In this document: positions 43,170-52,118 of the stretch, in pieces
Position numbering within the stretch: the stretch's first letter is position 1
Layout: every line of letters starts with the position of its first letter
Source: G965216905 sp965216905
GTDB lineage: Bacteria > Actinomycetota > Acidimicrobiia > Spongiisociales > ZC4RG35
DNA length: 64,000 bases
Direction: 5' to 3'
Assembly (NCBI GenBank): GCA_965216905.1
Contig: OZ244213.1
Location: 1,922,001 to 1,986,000, forward strand
Position numbers and translations under genes: made by a program
Notes under the pieces: generated by a model
Told to the model about the DNA's origin: nothing
What the model saw: only the letters and a program-made list of their open reading frames with translations
The model's database searches: none

Positions 43170-44200
43170 CGGTCGTCCTCGCCGACGATGCGATAGTCGG
43201 GAAGTCGGCGACCTCGGCGGTCGCGCCACGCGTCCCGCATCCGCCAACCGTGGAACCGGATGCTCTGGTCGACGAGATCGGCACGATCACGAAGGCTCAA
43301 GCGACCGACCGGGTGGTGCGGATACCCGAACTCCCGCATCCCGTCCGATGCCCGGCGTTGTATGAACTCGATGGAGCTGGGCTCGAGCACCTCGGTGAAG
43401 CGGCCGATCGAGCTGGTCGAGATCTTTCCGGCGGTGCGGGAGCCGTACGAGCTGTTGGCGCCTCGATCACGAAACTCCGGGGCGCCATGCATGTCCAACA
43501 TCGACGGGATGAATGGCTCGCCGATGAAATCGCAGACGGTCCGCATCACCGCTTCCGGTTCGGCTGCGAGGTCCTCGTACCGGACGACCAGGTAGCGGGC
43601 GTGATCGTCCCGGTTCCCGATTGCCCGCTCCGCCGACAGGTTCCACTCGGCGACACCGGCGCCAACTCCCCCGCGACGTCGTTTCCATCGTTTGATCACG
43701 GATGCGTACCGATCACGTGGATCGCGAAGCATGTGGATGATCTTGGCATCGGGCCACGCCTCGAAGATGGGGTCGGCATACCGCTCGGTCGCCAGCGACT
43801 TGTCGCCCCAGCGCGGCTTTCCCTCTCGCTCGGCCACCTGTCTGCCGACCTGCTCGAACAGGTGCCCATAGGTCGGCGGCCCGTTCCAGAAGTCTTGTTC
43901 CAATCGGTGCCGGTCCAGGTCGAGCTTGACGAGCCGTTTGTACCGAAACATCAGGTCGAGGCATGCCGACAGATTCGCCGGGTCGGCGAGGTCGCCGAAT
44001 TGGTCCCCGAAGTAGGTCCACATGTTGGTGCGACGTGTCATGGCCAGGTTCGGATGTGATGCCAGCAGCGCGTACATCAGGCTCGTGCCGCTCCGTTCCG
44101 GCCCGGCCACCAGGACCGGGCGCATGGAGCCCGGACGGGCTGCTCCTGCTGCGGGCGCGTCCGAGTCTGGTCGAATCGTCGGCCGCGTCGTGTCACTCAC
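43166..44200 (-). CDS. Sulfotransferase family protein
   Basis: 344 aa. The phosphosulfate loop is AGPERSGTSLMYALLASHPN, and the 3'-phosphate loop is MLRDPRDRYASVIKRW, preceded by RWGDKSLATERYADPIFEAWPD. It is a close paralogue of the proteins at 36790 and 45004; all three share NMWxxFxxxFGDL-like and PANL blocks. It is a likely PAPS-dependent glycan sulfotransferase. The stop overlaps the Wzy-like gene by 4 nt; the gap to the upstream gene is 3 bp. Confidence 0.85.
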   Translation of the reverse strand: MSDTTRPTIRPDSDAPAAGAARPGSMRPVLVAGPERSGTSLMYALLASHPNLAMTRRTNMWTYFGDQFGDLADPANLSACLDLMFRYKRLVKLDLDRHRLEQDFWNGPPTYGHLFEQVGRQVAEREGKPRWGDKSLATERYADPIFEAWPDAKIIHMLRDPRDRYASVIKRWKRRRGGVGAGVAEWNLSAERAIGNRDDHARYLVVRYEDLAAEPEAVMRTVCDFIGEPFIPSMLDMHGAPEFRDRGANSSYGSRTAGKISTSSIGRFTEVLEPSSIEFIQRRASDGMREFGYPHHPVGRLSLRDRADLVDQSIRFHGWRMRDAWRDRRGRRLPDYRIVGEDDR

Positions 44201-44203
44201 CAG

Positions 44204-45007
44204 TCACTCCCCATTCGGTCCCCGTTCCGTCCTTACAAGGTACTCGTCCACGCCGGTTGTGGAGTACCCCCATCGAGACAGCTCCGGACCCAACCCCCGG
44301 GTCATCAAGGGTGTCCAGATCGGCCGGCTCCCGGGTGCAGGCGCCTCCAGCTCGGTCGTCATCTCGTGAGAGAATGGGATGCCAACGGCTTCGCAGATCT
44401 CCCGGACGGTTCCGGTCGGGTCGGCCATGAGATCTTCGTATCGGACCGGTCGATACGACCTCGGGTACCGCTGTGCGAGAAGCGCAGCCCGCCGGGCCGA
44501 CGTCCGCCAGCGCCGGCGTTCGCGCTCGATCGTGTGCACTCGGGATGGTCGGACCCGGCCCAGCCGATCGACCGGATGTCGGATCATGTGGATGATGTGG
44601 GCATCGGGCAGGGAGTCGAGGATCTCCTCCGCCCATCGCTCGATCGCGTCTTCCTGCAGACCCCAGCGATCGAAGCCACGCCGGTTGGCGGCGTGTCGAT
44701 GGATGCGGGCGAACACGCGGTGGTAGTCGGTGTCGGGGTCATCGGAGTCCCACCCGATCACCTGTTCGAGTGGAGTGTCTGCCGGCAGGAGGGAACCCTC
44801 CGCCGCGGCCGAGACCGCGGCGAGCAGGCGGCTTCGAGCACCGGGTTCGTCCAGATCTCCGTGAGCATGGCAGTGGCTTCGCCACAGGTAGGACTTGCGG
44901 GTGAACACGATCGCTCCGGATCGGTCGAGCGACCGCCGGAGCTCGGTCTTGCCCGTGCTCGACAACCCGGTGATGAACACCGAACCGGCGGATGCCTGCC
45001 CGCTCAT
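44204..45007 (-). CDS. Sulfotransferase-fold protein with Walker A loop
   Basis: 267 aa from ATG 45007 (ATGA overlap). The N-terminal loop FITGLSSTGKTELRRSLDRS is a canonical GxxxxGKT P-loop instead of the RSGT loop of the paralogues. The second motif, HMIRHPVDRLGRV, has His for the usual Asp. YRPVRYEDLMADPTGTVREIC is retained. It belongs to the family by sequence and context, but the changed loops could mean a different donor, such as ATP, or loss of activity. Confidence 0.65.
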   Translation of the reverse strand: MSGQASAGSVFITGLSSTGKTELRRSLDRSGAIVFTRKSYLWRSHCHAHGDLDEPGARSRLLAAVSAAAEGSLLPADTPLEQVIGWDSDDPDTDYHRVFARIHRHAANRRGFDRWGLQEDAIERWAEEILDSLPDAHIIHMIRHPVDRLGRVRPSRVHTIERERRRWRTSARRAALLAQRYPRSYRPVRYEDLMADPTGTVREICEAVGIPFSHEMTTELEAPAPGSRPIWTPLMTRGLGPELSRWGYSTTGVDEYLVRTERGPNGE

Positions 45008-45984
45008 CTCGCTCGCGGTTTCCACTCTGGCCCGACGATCATCTTGGACCCCGGTGTCCGCCCGAAGTACCGGGGGAGGCGCGTCTGCAGATTCTCCTGA
45101 GCGAGCCAAGCGGTCATGCGGGCGGTCTGGTCGGGCACGGTTGCCGCCCAGAAACGGGGATTGCGGATCTCCCGTGGCAGCGAATGATCGGCTCGGTAGC
45201 CCCAACGTCGCATCATCGGCCCGCACATCAGCTCGATGAAGGCGATCTCCTCGCTCGGCACGTCGTCCCGGAAGCGGCCGATATGAGCGGGGTCGAGGCC
45301 CCCGGCGCCGGTCGAAGCGGGGTCCTCGCCAGCCGCGACGTCGAGCAATTCGGAGGAGAAGGGTTCGTTGACGAAGGCGCACACGCGACGCAATGTGCGC
45401 TCGGTGTCTGAGACGAGGTCCTCGAACCGGATGACGACGTATGCCTCGGGGAATCGACGGAGATGTCGTTCGGCGTGGGTGGTCGAGAAGCGCCATCGAC
45501 CGGCCGCACCGCCCGCCCTGCCCCTGGCATCGGGGAATCGGGTGATCGACGCGTGGAATCGGTCGCGTGGATCCCGAACCATGTGCACGATTCGGAGACC
45601 CGGATACGCGTCGAACATCGAAGTGGCGTACTGCTCGACGAGTCCCGACTGAGCACCCCAGCGAGGCTTGCCCTCCCGGATGGCGTACTGCTCGAGGAAT
45701 GCTGCGAAGAGCGAGGCGTAGGTGGCGGGTCCCTCGGCGAAGCGCTTTCGAATCTCCGCTTCGTCCGGTTCCAGGTATCGGACGTGCTTGTACTCCAACA
45801 TCGCTGCGAGGCACGCATCGAGGTTGTCGGGCACGGCGAGGTCTCCGAACCGCCCGGAGAACAAGCGCCACATGTTGGACCCCACACCGGGAATGGCGAG
45901 TCCCGGAAGGCTGGCCAAGAACCGGCTCATGGTGGTCTTGCCGCTCCGGTCGAGGCCGGCGACGTAGACGGGGCCGGTGCTCAT
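45004..45984 (-). CDS. Sulfotransferase-fold protein with GKT loop
   Basis: 326 aa from ATG 45984 (ATGA overlap with the flippase gene). The first loop is VAGLDRSGKTTMSRFLASLPG, intermediate between the RSGT type and a Walker A. The second motif, HMVRDPRDRFHASITRFPD, is the normal 3'-phosphate loop. PRWGAQSGLVEQYATSMFDAYPG aligns with the paralogues. It is probably a sulfotransferase; the Lys-Thr pair is still compatible with PAPS binding. Confidence 0.72.
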   Translation of the reverse strand: MSTGPVYVAGLDRSGKTTMSRFLASLPGLAIPGVGSNMWRLFSGRFGDLAVPDNLDACLAAMLEYKHVRYLEPDEAEIRKRFAEGPATYASLFAAFLEQYAIREGKPRWGAQSGLVEQYATSMFDAYPGLRIVHMVRDPRDRFHASITRFPDARGRAGGAAGRWRFSTTHAERHLRRFPEAYVVIRFEDLVSDTERTLRRVCAFVNEPFSSELLDVAAGEDPASTGAGGLDPAHIGRFRDDVPSEEIAFIELMCGPMMRRWGYRADHSLPREIRNPRFWAATVPDQTARMTAWLAQENLQTRLPRYFGRTPGSKMIVGPEWKPRAR

Positions 45985-47561
45985 GCGCGGCCACCGGTCG
46001 GTCTGGTGCGGCGGCTGAGCCGCCGGCCGATCTTGCCGAGGAGGCGCCGATCTTCGTTGTCGATGCCGAAACTCGTCAGAAGGGCTGCATACACCGATGT
46101 CACGATCGCTCCCTGCCAGAACGATGTCGCCAGGTCTGCGCCGTGCGGGACTGCCCGGTCGAGTCCCACGCCGGCCGCGTAGCCGGCGATCGCCGCGACC
46201 AAGGGTTTCCACAGGCTCACATCGAAAGGTTGCAAGCGGTCGATGAACCAGACCTGGGAGATGCGAATGAGGTTGATGGCGGTGACGGAGAAGAGTGAGG
46301 CGAAGGCCGCCCCCAGCACCCCGAAGCGCGGGATCAACACGAGGCTCGAGCTGAGCAGGAAGACCAGCAGCATGACGGAGTTGAACAGCTTCACACGCGT
46401 ATAGCCGCCCATGTCGATCATCGAACCGCACACCCCGGTGGCGGCGTTGATCAATTCTCCCCACGCCAGCACGCTCAACGCCGCGGCACCGGCTGCGAAC
46501 TCGCGACCGAATACCGACAGGATCGCCTCCGGGTACAACACCATCGCAAGGAAGAAGGGGAGGTTGAGGGCAACGAGCCATCGGGTGGCCATGCGATAGA
46601 TCTGACCGAGACGATCCCGATCGCCTTGATCGTGGCCTTGCGCGAGCAACGGCTTCACGGCCACCACCACCGATCGATAGAAGACCCGCCCGACGACGTT
46701 GACGCGGGACGCCAGCGCGAAGATGCCGACCTCGGCGATGACCCCGAAGAACGCCAGGATGACGTCTTGGATGTTCTTCCGGAATTGGGTCAGCAGGCCG
46801 GAGAGCCACATGGGAATGGCGAAGCCGATGATCTCACGACTCTCCCGGCGGACGTCCCCTCCGACCACCGCCCGGAGCGGAAAGAGCCGCTGCAACAGCA
46901 CAATCATGGTGACCGCAGCACCGAGGTCGGCGATGCCGAACACGATGATGGCGGTGATGACGTCGAACCCGACGATCGACAACGCCGCCAGAAGGCCCAA
47001 ACGGATGATGGTTTGGATGACGTTCTCGGCCAGGGCCGCGTAGTCCATCCGCCGAAATCCGCGGGTGGCACCCAGCAGCACGTTCGAGAACGACAGGATC
47101 GGCACGACGGCCGCCATCACCTGGAGCGGTTCGCTGAGGCGCGGCTCGTCGAAGACCTGTACGGCAATGATCTCCGCCGAGAAGAACATCGCCAGTCCGA
47201 GGCTCAACCCGAACACCAGTGGCAACCCGAGGGCGATCTGGAGCGTTCCGGCCACCCCTTTCCGGTCCTGTCGCCCGGACTGAATCGAAACGTAGCGAAC
47301 CAGTGCATCGTCGAGGCCGAATGTGGCGAATCCCGTGAAGATCGCCGCCACACTGATGGCGACCGTGTACAGCCCGTACTGGTCGACGCCCAGCGCTCGG
47401 GTGAGCAGGAAGGCAATGATGAATCGGCTGGCGTACTCGAACATCGACGCGGCCGCGGTCACGCCGGTGCCTTTGGCCACCTCGACCATGTCGGCGTCGC
47501 GTCGGTCAGCCGCCTGGGGTGCGGCCCGGCTCACCGTGTCGTCGCCCCCGGCACCCCTCAC
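45981..47561 (-). CDS. Polysaccharide flippase, Wzx/MviN-type (MATE superfamily)
   Basis: 526 aa from GTG 47561 (GTGA overlap). About 12-14 transmembrane helices are seen. The N-terminal GTGVTAAASMFEYASRFIIAFLLTRALGVDQYGLYTVAISVAAI, read in blocks, is the classic start of Wzx-like flippases. It would carry the undecaprenyl-linked repeat unit across the membrane. The order wzz-wzx followed by transferases and Wzy fits a single assembly pathway. Confidence 0.87.
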   Translation of the reverse strand: MRGAGGDDTVSRAAPQAADRRDADMVEVAKGTGVTAAASMFEYASRFIIAFLLTRALGVDQYGLYTVAISVAAIFTGFATFGLDDALVRYVSIQSGRQDRKGVAGTLQIALGLPLVFGLSLGLAMFFSAEIIAVQVFDEPRLSEPLQVMAAVVPILSFSNVLLGATRGFRRMDYAALAENVIQTIIRLGLLAALSIVGFDVITAIIVFGIADLGAAVTMIVLLQRLFPLRAVVGGDVRRESREIIGFAIPMWLSGLLTQFRKNIQDVILAFFGVIAEVGIFALASRVNVVGRVFYRSVVVAVKPLLAQGHDQGDRDRLGQIYRMATRWLVALNLPFFLAMVLYPEAILSVFGREFAAGAAALSVLAWGELINAATGVCGSMIDMGGYTRVKLFNSVMLLVFLLSSSLVLIPRFGVLGAAFASLFSVTAINLIRISQVWFIDRLQPFDVSLWKPLVAAIAGYAAGVGLDRAVPHGADLATSFWQGAIVTSVYAALLTSFGIDNEDRRLLGKIGRRLSRRTRPTGGRA

Positions 47562-48592
47562 AGGAGTTGGGTCACCTGATCACCCAGGTCGGCGGGAACA
47601 TCGTCGCGCCCGTCGTACTCGGCCACGCCGACCACGGTCTGGAGCGGAGTGGAGCTTCCATCACCCAGCGACAATGGTTGGGCCGCCACCGAAGACTCCC
47701 AGCGCGCCATGAGAGCCTCGGCTCGCTCGACCGGCATGTCGGGCATCATCACCGCCAAGTTGTCGTCGCCGAGAGAGGCGAGGATGTCTTCTTCGCGCAG
47801 GTCGGAGCGAACCAGGGATGCGGCATGGCGGAGCGCATTCTTGGGGGTCCGCTCGGCTCCGTCGACCAAGACCTTCATGACTCCGACCGAGAAGCCACCG
47901 TGACCATGTCGGGCCCGGCTGATCTCCTCACGGAATCGGAGGTTGAAGTACTTGTCGTTGAACACATCGAGCGATTCGTCGACGATGTTGAACGGCCGGC
48001 CGGGCAGGCTCATCTCGCCCAGATACTCGAGACCGACTGCGACCCCGACGCCGGCCAACAGCCCCAGGATGGTGCCCAGGGCGATCGTCAAGGTCTTGTT
48101 GGGGGCGACCGGGCGGCGTGGCAGCCGCGGCGCATCGAGCGGATCGAGGTCGAAGCTGTCGTTGAGTTCGGCCACCGCCTCCACCGTCTCCTCCGATACG
48201 GCGACGGCGAGCGCATGAACTGCGTCGGGATCGCCTCCCCGCACGGACACCGAGATGGCGTTCCGGCCGGTCACGACATCGGATGAGATGGTCAGACCTT
48301 TCGTGTCGATGTCCTCGGGCAGCCGCTCCTTCGCCTCGGCCTCTACCCGCTCGCTACCGGCCACATATGCGAACGTGGCGCTGATCTCGGGCCCACGGAC
48401 CAGCGTCTCGGTGGCGCGCACCGCGTCGTTGGCGTCGACGGTGCGCGGCTTGACGATGAACGTCCCTTCCGACTCGTACACCCAGGGTTGCTGGAGCACG
48501 AGTGCCGCCGTGGTGATGGTCGCCAGTGCAAAGACGACCGCCACCACCCACCACCGCTTGCGAATCAGATCGAGATAGTGACGAAAGTGCAT
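47558..48592 (-). CDS. Wzz chain-length protein fused to degenerate GGDEF domain
   Basis: 344 aa. Residues 1-190 are a Wzz domain: two transmembrane helices at 14-33 and 167-190 enclose an extracytoplasmic domain with VYESEGTFIVKP, and the proline-rich turn PLDAPRLPRRPVAPNKTL precedes the second helix. Residues 200-325 look like a GGDEF domain: VDESLDVFNDKYFNLRFREEISRA matches its start, and SLGDD at 273-277 replaces GGDEF, with LAVMMPDMPVERAE after it. The missing glycines imply no cyclase activity; it may bind c-di-GMP or another partner. A bacterial tyrosine kinase domain, common in such proteins, is absent. Confidence 0.78.
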   Translation of the reverse strand: MHFRHYLDLIRKRWWVVAVVFALATITTAALVLQQPWVYESEGTFIVKPRTVDANDAVRATETLVRGPEISATFAYVAGSERVEAEAKERLPEDIDTKGLTISSDVVTGRNAISVSVRGGDPDAVHALAVAVSEETVEAVAELNDSFDLDPLDAPRLPRRPVAPNKTLTIALGTILGLLAGVGVAVGLEYLGEMSLPGRPFNIVDESLDVFNDKYFNLRFREEISRARHGHGGFSVGVMKVLVDGAERTPKNALRHAASLVRSDLREEDILASLGDDNLAVMMPDMPVERAEALMARWESSVAAQPLSLGDGSSTPLQTVVGVAEYDGRDDVPADLGDQVTQLL

Positions 48593-48619
48593 GGCCGACC
48601 TCGGGTCTCGTGGACCGAC

Positions 48620-49939
48620 TCAGTTGAAGAACCGGCGAATGGCCTCCGCCACCCGCTCGGTGTCCCGCTGCTTCATCCTCGGGAACATCGGTAGGGACAG
48701 TATGCGTCCTGCGGCACGTTCTGAGCGCGGAAAGTCTCCCGCTCGCCAGCGAAGGTCGGAGAACGCCGGTTGCAGGTGGATCGGCACCGGATAGTGGATC
48801 CCGGATGCAATGCCATTCCTGCGGAGGTGGTCGGCGAGCGCGTCCCGTCGATCGGTTTCGATGACGTACAGGTGGAACACATGGTGCTGGTCGAACTCGG
48901 GCAAGGCGATCGGAAGGTCTGCGAGCAACTCGCCGTACAGCCGGGCGGTGGCGCGCCGCATTGCGTTCTCGGAGTCGAGACGGGGAAGTTTGATCGACAG
49001 CGCGGCTGCGTGGAGGGTGTCCAGGCGCCGGTTGAACCCGGCCTGTTCATGGATGTATTTCTCGGCGGAGCCGAGATTGCGGAGGAGACGGATGCGGTCC
49101 GCCACGTCGGGGTCGGAGACCGTCACCATGCCGCCATCGCCCAGCGCACCCAGGTTCTTGCTGGGATAGAAGCTGAAGGCCGCCCCGTCGCCCAGCGCGC
49201 CCGCTCGGGCGTCGGTCGGTCCGGCACCGTGGGCTTGGGCGGCATCCTCGATCAGCACCAGGCCGTACCGGTCGGCGATGCGGCGCAGCGACACCATGTC
49301 GGCGACTCTGCCATACAGGTGGACCGGCATGATGGCGCGCGTTCGCGCCGAGATGGCGCCTTCGACCGCGGACGGCTCGATGAGGTGCGTGGCCGGGTCG
49401 ATGTCGACGAGCACCGGAGTGGCGCCCGCTGCCCGGATCGCCATCGCCGTGGCGAAAAAGGTATTGGCCACGGTGATGACTTCGTCACCCTTGCCGATAC
49501 CGTGGGCCCGCAGCAAGAGCTCCAACGCCGAGAATCCGGAATCCACGCCGATGGCGTGGGCGGTGCCGATGTACTCGGCGAACTGGCCTTCGAAGGCACG
49601 GACCGCCCCTCCGAGAATGAAGTCGCCGTTGGCGATCACCGACTGGACGGCCCGTTGGAGCTCGGCTTCGATCGACTCGTGAACGGCCGCCATGTCGACG
49701 AAGGGTATGGATCGTTCGTCCTCGCGAAGGTCGATGGAGATCTTCGGCTCGGTGGCATCGACGGTCGAGACGGTCTGCCCCACTCGGCGGCCCTCGGCAT
49801 CGAGGGCGTTCTCCGTGTCGAGGGCGCCTTCTGAATCGACGGCGCCTGAGTCGACGGCGCCTGAATCGACGGCGCCTGAATCGACGGCGCCTGGCGGTCG
49901 CGTCGCGTGCGACCCCTCGGAAGGCGGTTCCACTGCCAC
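48620..49939 (-). CDS. DegT/DnrJ/EryC1 sugar aminotransferase
   Basis: 439 aa, GTG start 1 bp after the upstream gene. It is PLP-dependent and makes an amino sugar nucleotide from a keto sugar. IPFVDMAAVHESIEAELQRA, GVDSGFSALELLLRA, LIEDAAQAHGA and the lysine block SFYPSKNLGALGDGG are diagnostic. The first 65 residues are an extension with four GAVDS units, encoded by the repeat at 49841-49893 and absent from relatives. Its pairing with the Gfo/Idh oxidoreductase resembles WlbA-WlbC-type routes to 3-amino-3-deoxy sugars. Confidence 0.9.
   Translation of the reverse strand: MAVEPPSEGSHATRPPGAVDSGAVDSGAVDSGAVDSEGALDTENALDAEGRRVGQTVSTVDATEPKISIDLREDERSIPFVDMAAVHESIEAELQRAVQSVIANGDFILGGAVRAFEGQFAEYIGTAHAIGVDSGFSALELLLRAHGIGKGDEVITVANTFFATAMAIRAAGATPVLVDIDPATHLIEPSAVEGAISARTRAIMPVHLYGRVADMVSLRRIADRYGLVLIEDAAQAHGAGPTDARAGALGDGAAFSFYPSKNLGALGDGGMVTVSDPDVADRIRLLRNLGSAEKYIHEQAGFNRRLDTLHAAALSIKLPRLDSENAMRRATARLYGELLADLPIALPEFDQHHVFHLYVIETDRRDALADHLRRNGIASGIHYPVPIHLQPAFSDLRWRAGDFPRSERAAGRILSLPMFPRMKQRDTERVAEAIRRFFN
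49841..49893 (-). repeat. 15-bp in-frame tandem repeat in the aminotransferase gene
   Basis: Three contiguous copies of GGCGCCTGAATCGAC (one with a single change) at 49841-49885 and a half copy to 49893. An 18-bp variant precedes them. Read on the minus strand they encode GAVDS units near the protein's N-terminus. Confidence 0.88.
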
Positions 49940-49940
49940 G

Positions 49941-51002
49941 TCAGGCGCTCTCTCGGTGGTGCCGGCTTGCCTGGTCGACGTCGACGTACTCGATCTCGAC
50001 GGCTGTACCGCCGTTCCGCAGCGATTGTTGCGCAGCCTCGATCACACTCACCACCCGGGCACCGCTCACTCCATCGCTGAGTGGGGACTGGCCGGTCAGC
50101 ACCGACTCGGCGAAGTGCTCGAGCTCGAGCCGGAGTGGCTCCTCGAAGTGGATGTGGGGGATGGTCACGCTCCCATAGTGGTAGGCGTACTGGAACTCGC
50201 CGAAGGTGTCGGTCCGCCGAATGGCGTCGACGCGCTTGTCGTACACCCGGAGTTTCTCATGGGGAGCGACATCGTCGTAGACGACCATCTTCTTCGATCC
50301 GACCACTGTGGTGGTTCGCGTCTTGCGCGGATCCAACCAGCTCATACGGGTGTGAGCGGTGATGCCGCTCGGGAATGTCAGCGACATGTACGCGACATCC
50401 TCGAGGTCGTCACGAAGACACGCCATTCCCCGGGTTGCCACGGTGGCCGGTGCCTCTCCGAGCAGATAGATGAGGATCGAGATGTCGTGAGGTGCCAGAT
50501 CCCATACGACGTTGAGCGTCGGATGGAAGAGCCCGAGCCCGACGCGCACGGCATCGATGTACCGGATGGTTCCGACCTCGCCGCCGTCGATCATCGCCTT
50601 CAGTGCCCGGACGGCGGGGTTGTACTCGAAGGTATGGCCAACCATCAGCGTCCGCTCGCGGGCGGCGGCGAGCTCGACGAGATCGGCCGCCTGCTCGTTG
50701 CCCACGGTCATCGGCTTCTCGACCATCACGTGGAGGCCGGCCCGCAAGCAGTCACCGACGATGCGGTGATGCGTCTCCGGCGGTGTGGAGACCACCACGG
50801 CGTCGAGGTCCAGTTCGAAGAGGTCCGTGTAGTCCCGGGTGCGGTGGTCGATCTGTGGGTAGCGGAGGTGCAGGTGCTCCAGCCGCGTCTCGTCGAGATC
50901 GGCGATCGCCGTCAGGGTGGTTGCGGGAAGGTCGACCAGGTTGCGGATCAGGTTGGGCCCCCAGTACCCACAACCGATCGCACCGACTCGGATTCGTTCC
51001 AT
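49941..51002 (-). CDS. Gfo/Idh/MocA-family sugar-nucleotide oxidoreductase
   Basis: 353 aa. The Rossmann loop is GCGYWGPN at residues 10-17. The catalytic-site EKP is in GLHVMVEKPMTVG, and the substrate domain has LAPHDISILIYLLGE with the conserved His. WlbA/WbpB-like enzymes of this type oxidise UDP-N-acetylhexuronic acids at C3 to give the keto sugar used by an aminotransferase such as the one next door. It overlaps the sugar-transferase gene by 1 nt. Confidence 0.88.
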   Translation of the reverse strand: MERIRVGAIGCGYWGPNLIRNLVDLPATTLTAIADLDETRLEHLHLRYPQIDHRTRDYTDLFELDLDAVVVSTPPETHHRIVGDCLRAGLHVMVEKPMTVGNEQAADLVELAAARERTLMVGHTFEYNPAVRALKAMIDGGEVGTIRYIDAVRVGLGLFHPTLNVVWDLAPHDISILIYLLGEAPATVATRGMACLRDDLEDVAYMSLTFPSGITAHTRMSWLDPRKTRTTTVVGSKKMVVYDDVAPHEKLRVYDKRVDAIRRTDTFGEFQYAYHYGSVTIPHIHFEEPLRLELEHFAESVLTGQSPLSDGVSGARVVSVIEAAQQSLRNGGTAVEIEYVDVDQASRHHRESA

Positions 51003-52027
51003 CAGCCTGCCCCCTTCCGGCTCAGTACGACTGGAATGGTGCGGAAGAGGATGCCGAGATCGGTCGACAGGCTCGGTGACCTGGCGTAATCGATGTCGAG
51101 TTCGACCATCTCCTCGAATCCGATCGCGGATCGGCCACTCACCTGCCAGAGTCCGGTGATTCCGGCCAGGCAGGCCAGTCGTTCGAGATGGTCCGCTCGG
51201 TAGCGCTCCACCTCGTATCGGAGCGATGGGCGAGGACCGACGAGGCTCATGTCGCCCTTGATGACGTTCCAGAGTTGGGGAAGCTCATCGAGGCTCGTGC
51301 TGCGAAGCACGCGGCCGACCCTGGTGATGCGGTCATCGCCGACCAGCTTGTAGGAGTCCTGAGCTCGCGCCTCGTTGGAATCCAGCGTCGACTCATCACC
51401 CGAGATGAACGCCGCCATGTACTCGCGGTGGACGGAGTCGTCCGAGTCGGCTCGCATGGTGCGGAACTTGTAGAACTCGAATGGACGGACCGCCCAGCCG
51501 GCCACGCCGTTCCTCGCCATGCGCCGTCCGCCGAAACGTTCCTGGCGGAAGATCACCGGTCCGGGGCTGTCGAGGCGGATGGCGACTGCGATGGCGATCA
51601 GCGCGGGGAGCAGCAGCAGGAGGCTGGTGGCGGCGATGGCGACGTCGAGCACTCGCTTGACCATGAGATAGGCGTCCGTCGAGTCCGAAGACGGGTACCA
51701 GGCGCCCTCATGGGCCGCCGCCTCGGCAGCCGAGAGGTCGATCTCCACGGTGTTCTCGGCTCGGTCGATGGCAATTCGAAGCGGTGCATCGGCCGAATTG
51801 GGCTCGGCCCCCTTGGCACGGCTCGACTGACGCGGCTCAACGGCTGCTGCGTGACTCCCGTCGCTCCCGAAACGCCCATTGCCCGCGGCAGGCGCGGCGT
51901 TTCCGTCGCTTCCCTTACTCCCGTTCCCTGTGACCGCCCGGGATTGGTCGGCGCTGCTGGCACCGTCCACGATCCACGGGCCGATCTGCCCATGTTGCCC
52001 AGCCATCGTCTCCCTCGTACATCCCAC
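51002..52027 (-). CDS. Undecaprenyl-phosphate sugar-phosphate transferase (priming enzyme)
   Basis: 341 aa from 52027; ATG 52006, behind AGGGAG, is equally plausible. A Ser/Ala/Gly-rich N-terminal region of about 115 residues is followed by one membrane helix, VKRVLDVAIAATSLLLLLPAL, and the catalytic domain: PVIFRQERFG, FYKFRTMRADSDD, STSLDELPQLWNVIKGDMSLVGPRP and GITGLWQVSGRS. It starts repeat-unit synthesis by moving a sugar phosphate onto undecaprenyl phosphate. It lacks the four extra N-terminal helices of long WbaP-type enzymes. It is the first gene of the 13-gene leftward operon. Confidence 0.9.
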   Translation of the reverse strand: MGCTRETMAGQHGQIGPWIVDGASSADQSRAVTGNGSKGSDGNAAPAAGNGRFGSDGSHAAAVEPRQSSRAKGAEPNSADAPLRIAIDRAENTVEIDLSAAEAAAHEGAWYPSSDSTDAYLMVKRVLDVAIAATSLLLLLPALIAIAVAIRLDSPGPVIFRQERFGGRRMARNGVAGWAVRPFEFYKFRTMRADSDDSVHREYMAAFISGDESTLDSNEARAQDSYKLVGDDRITRVGRVLRSTSLDELPQLWNVIKGDMSLVGPRPSLRYEVERYRADHLERLACLAGITGLWQVSGRSAIGFEEMVELDIDYARSPSLSTDLGILFRTIPVVLSRKGAG

Positions 52028-52118
52028 TCAGCAGGGCTGCTCTTACGTTGTGTGGTCGGCGGGCCGCCCCCGCTTCGTCCCTTCCGTCGTTCAAGATACC
52101 CGCTGGGCGTCGATTGTG

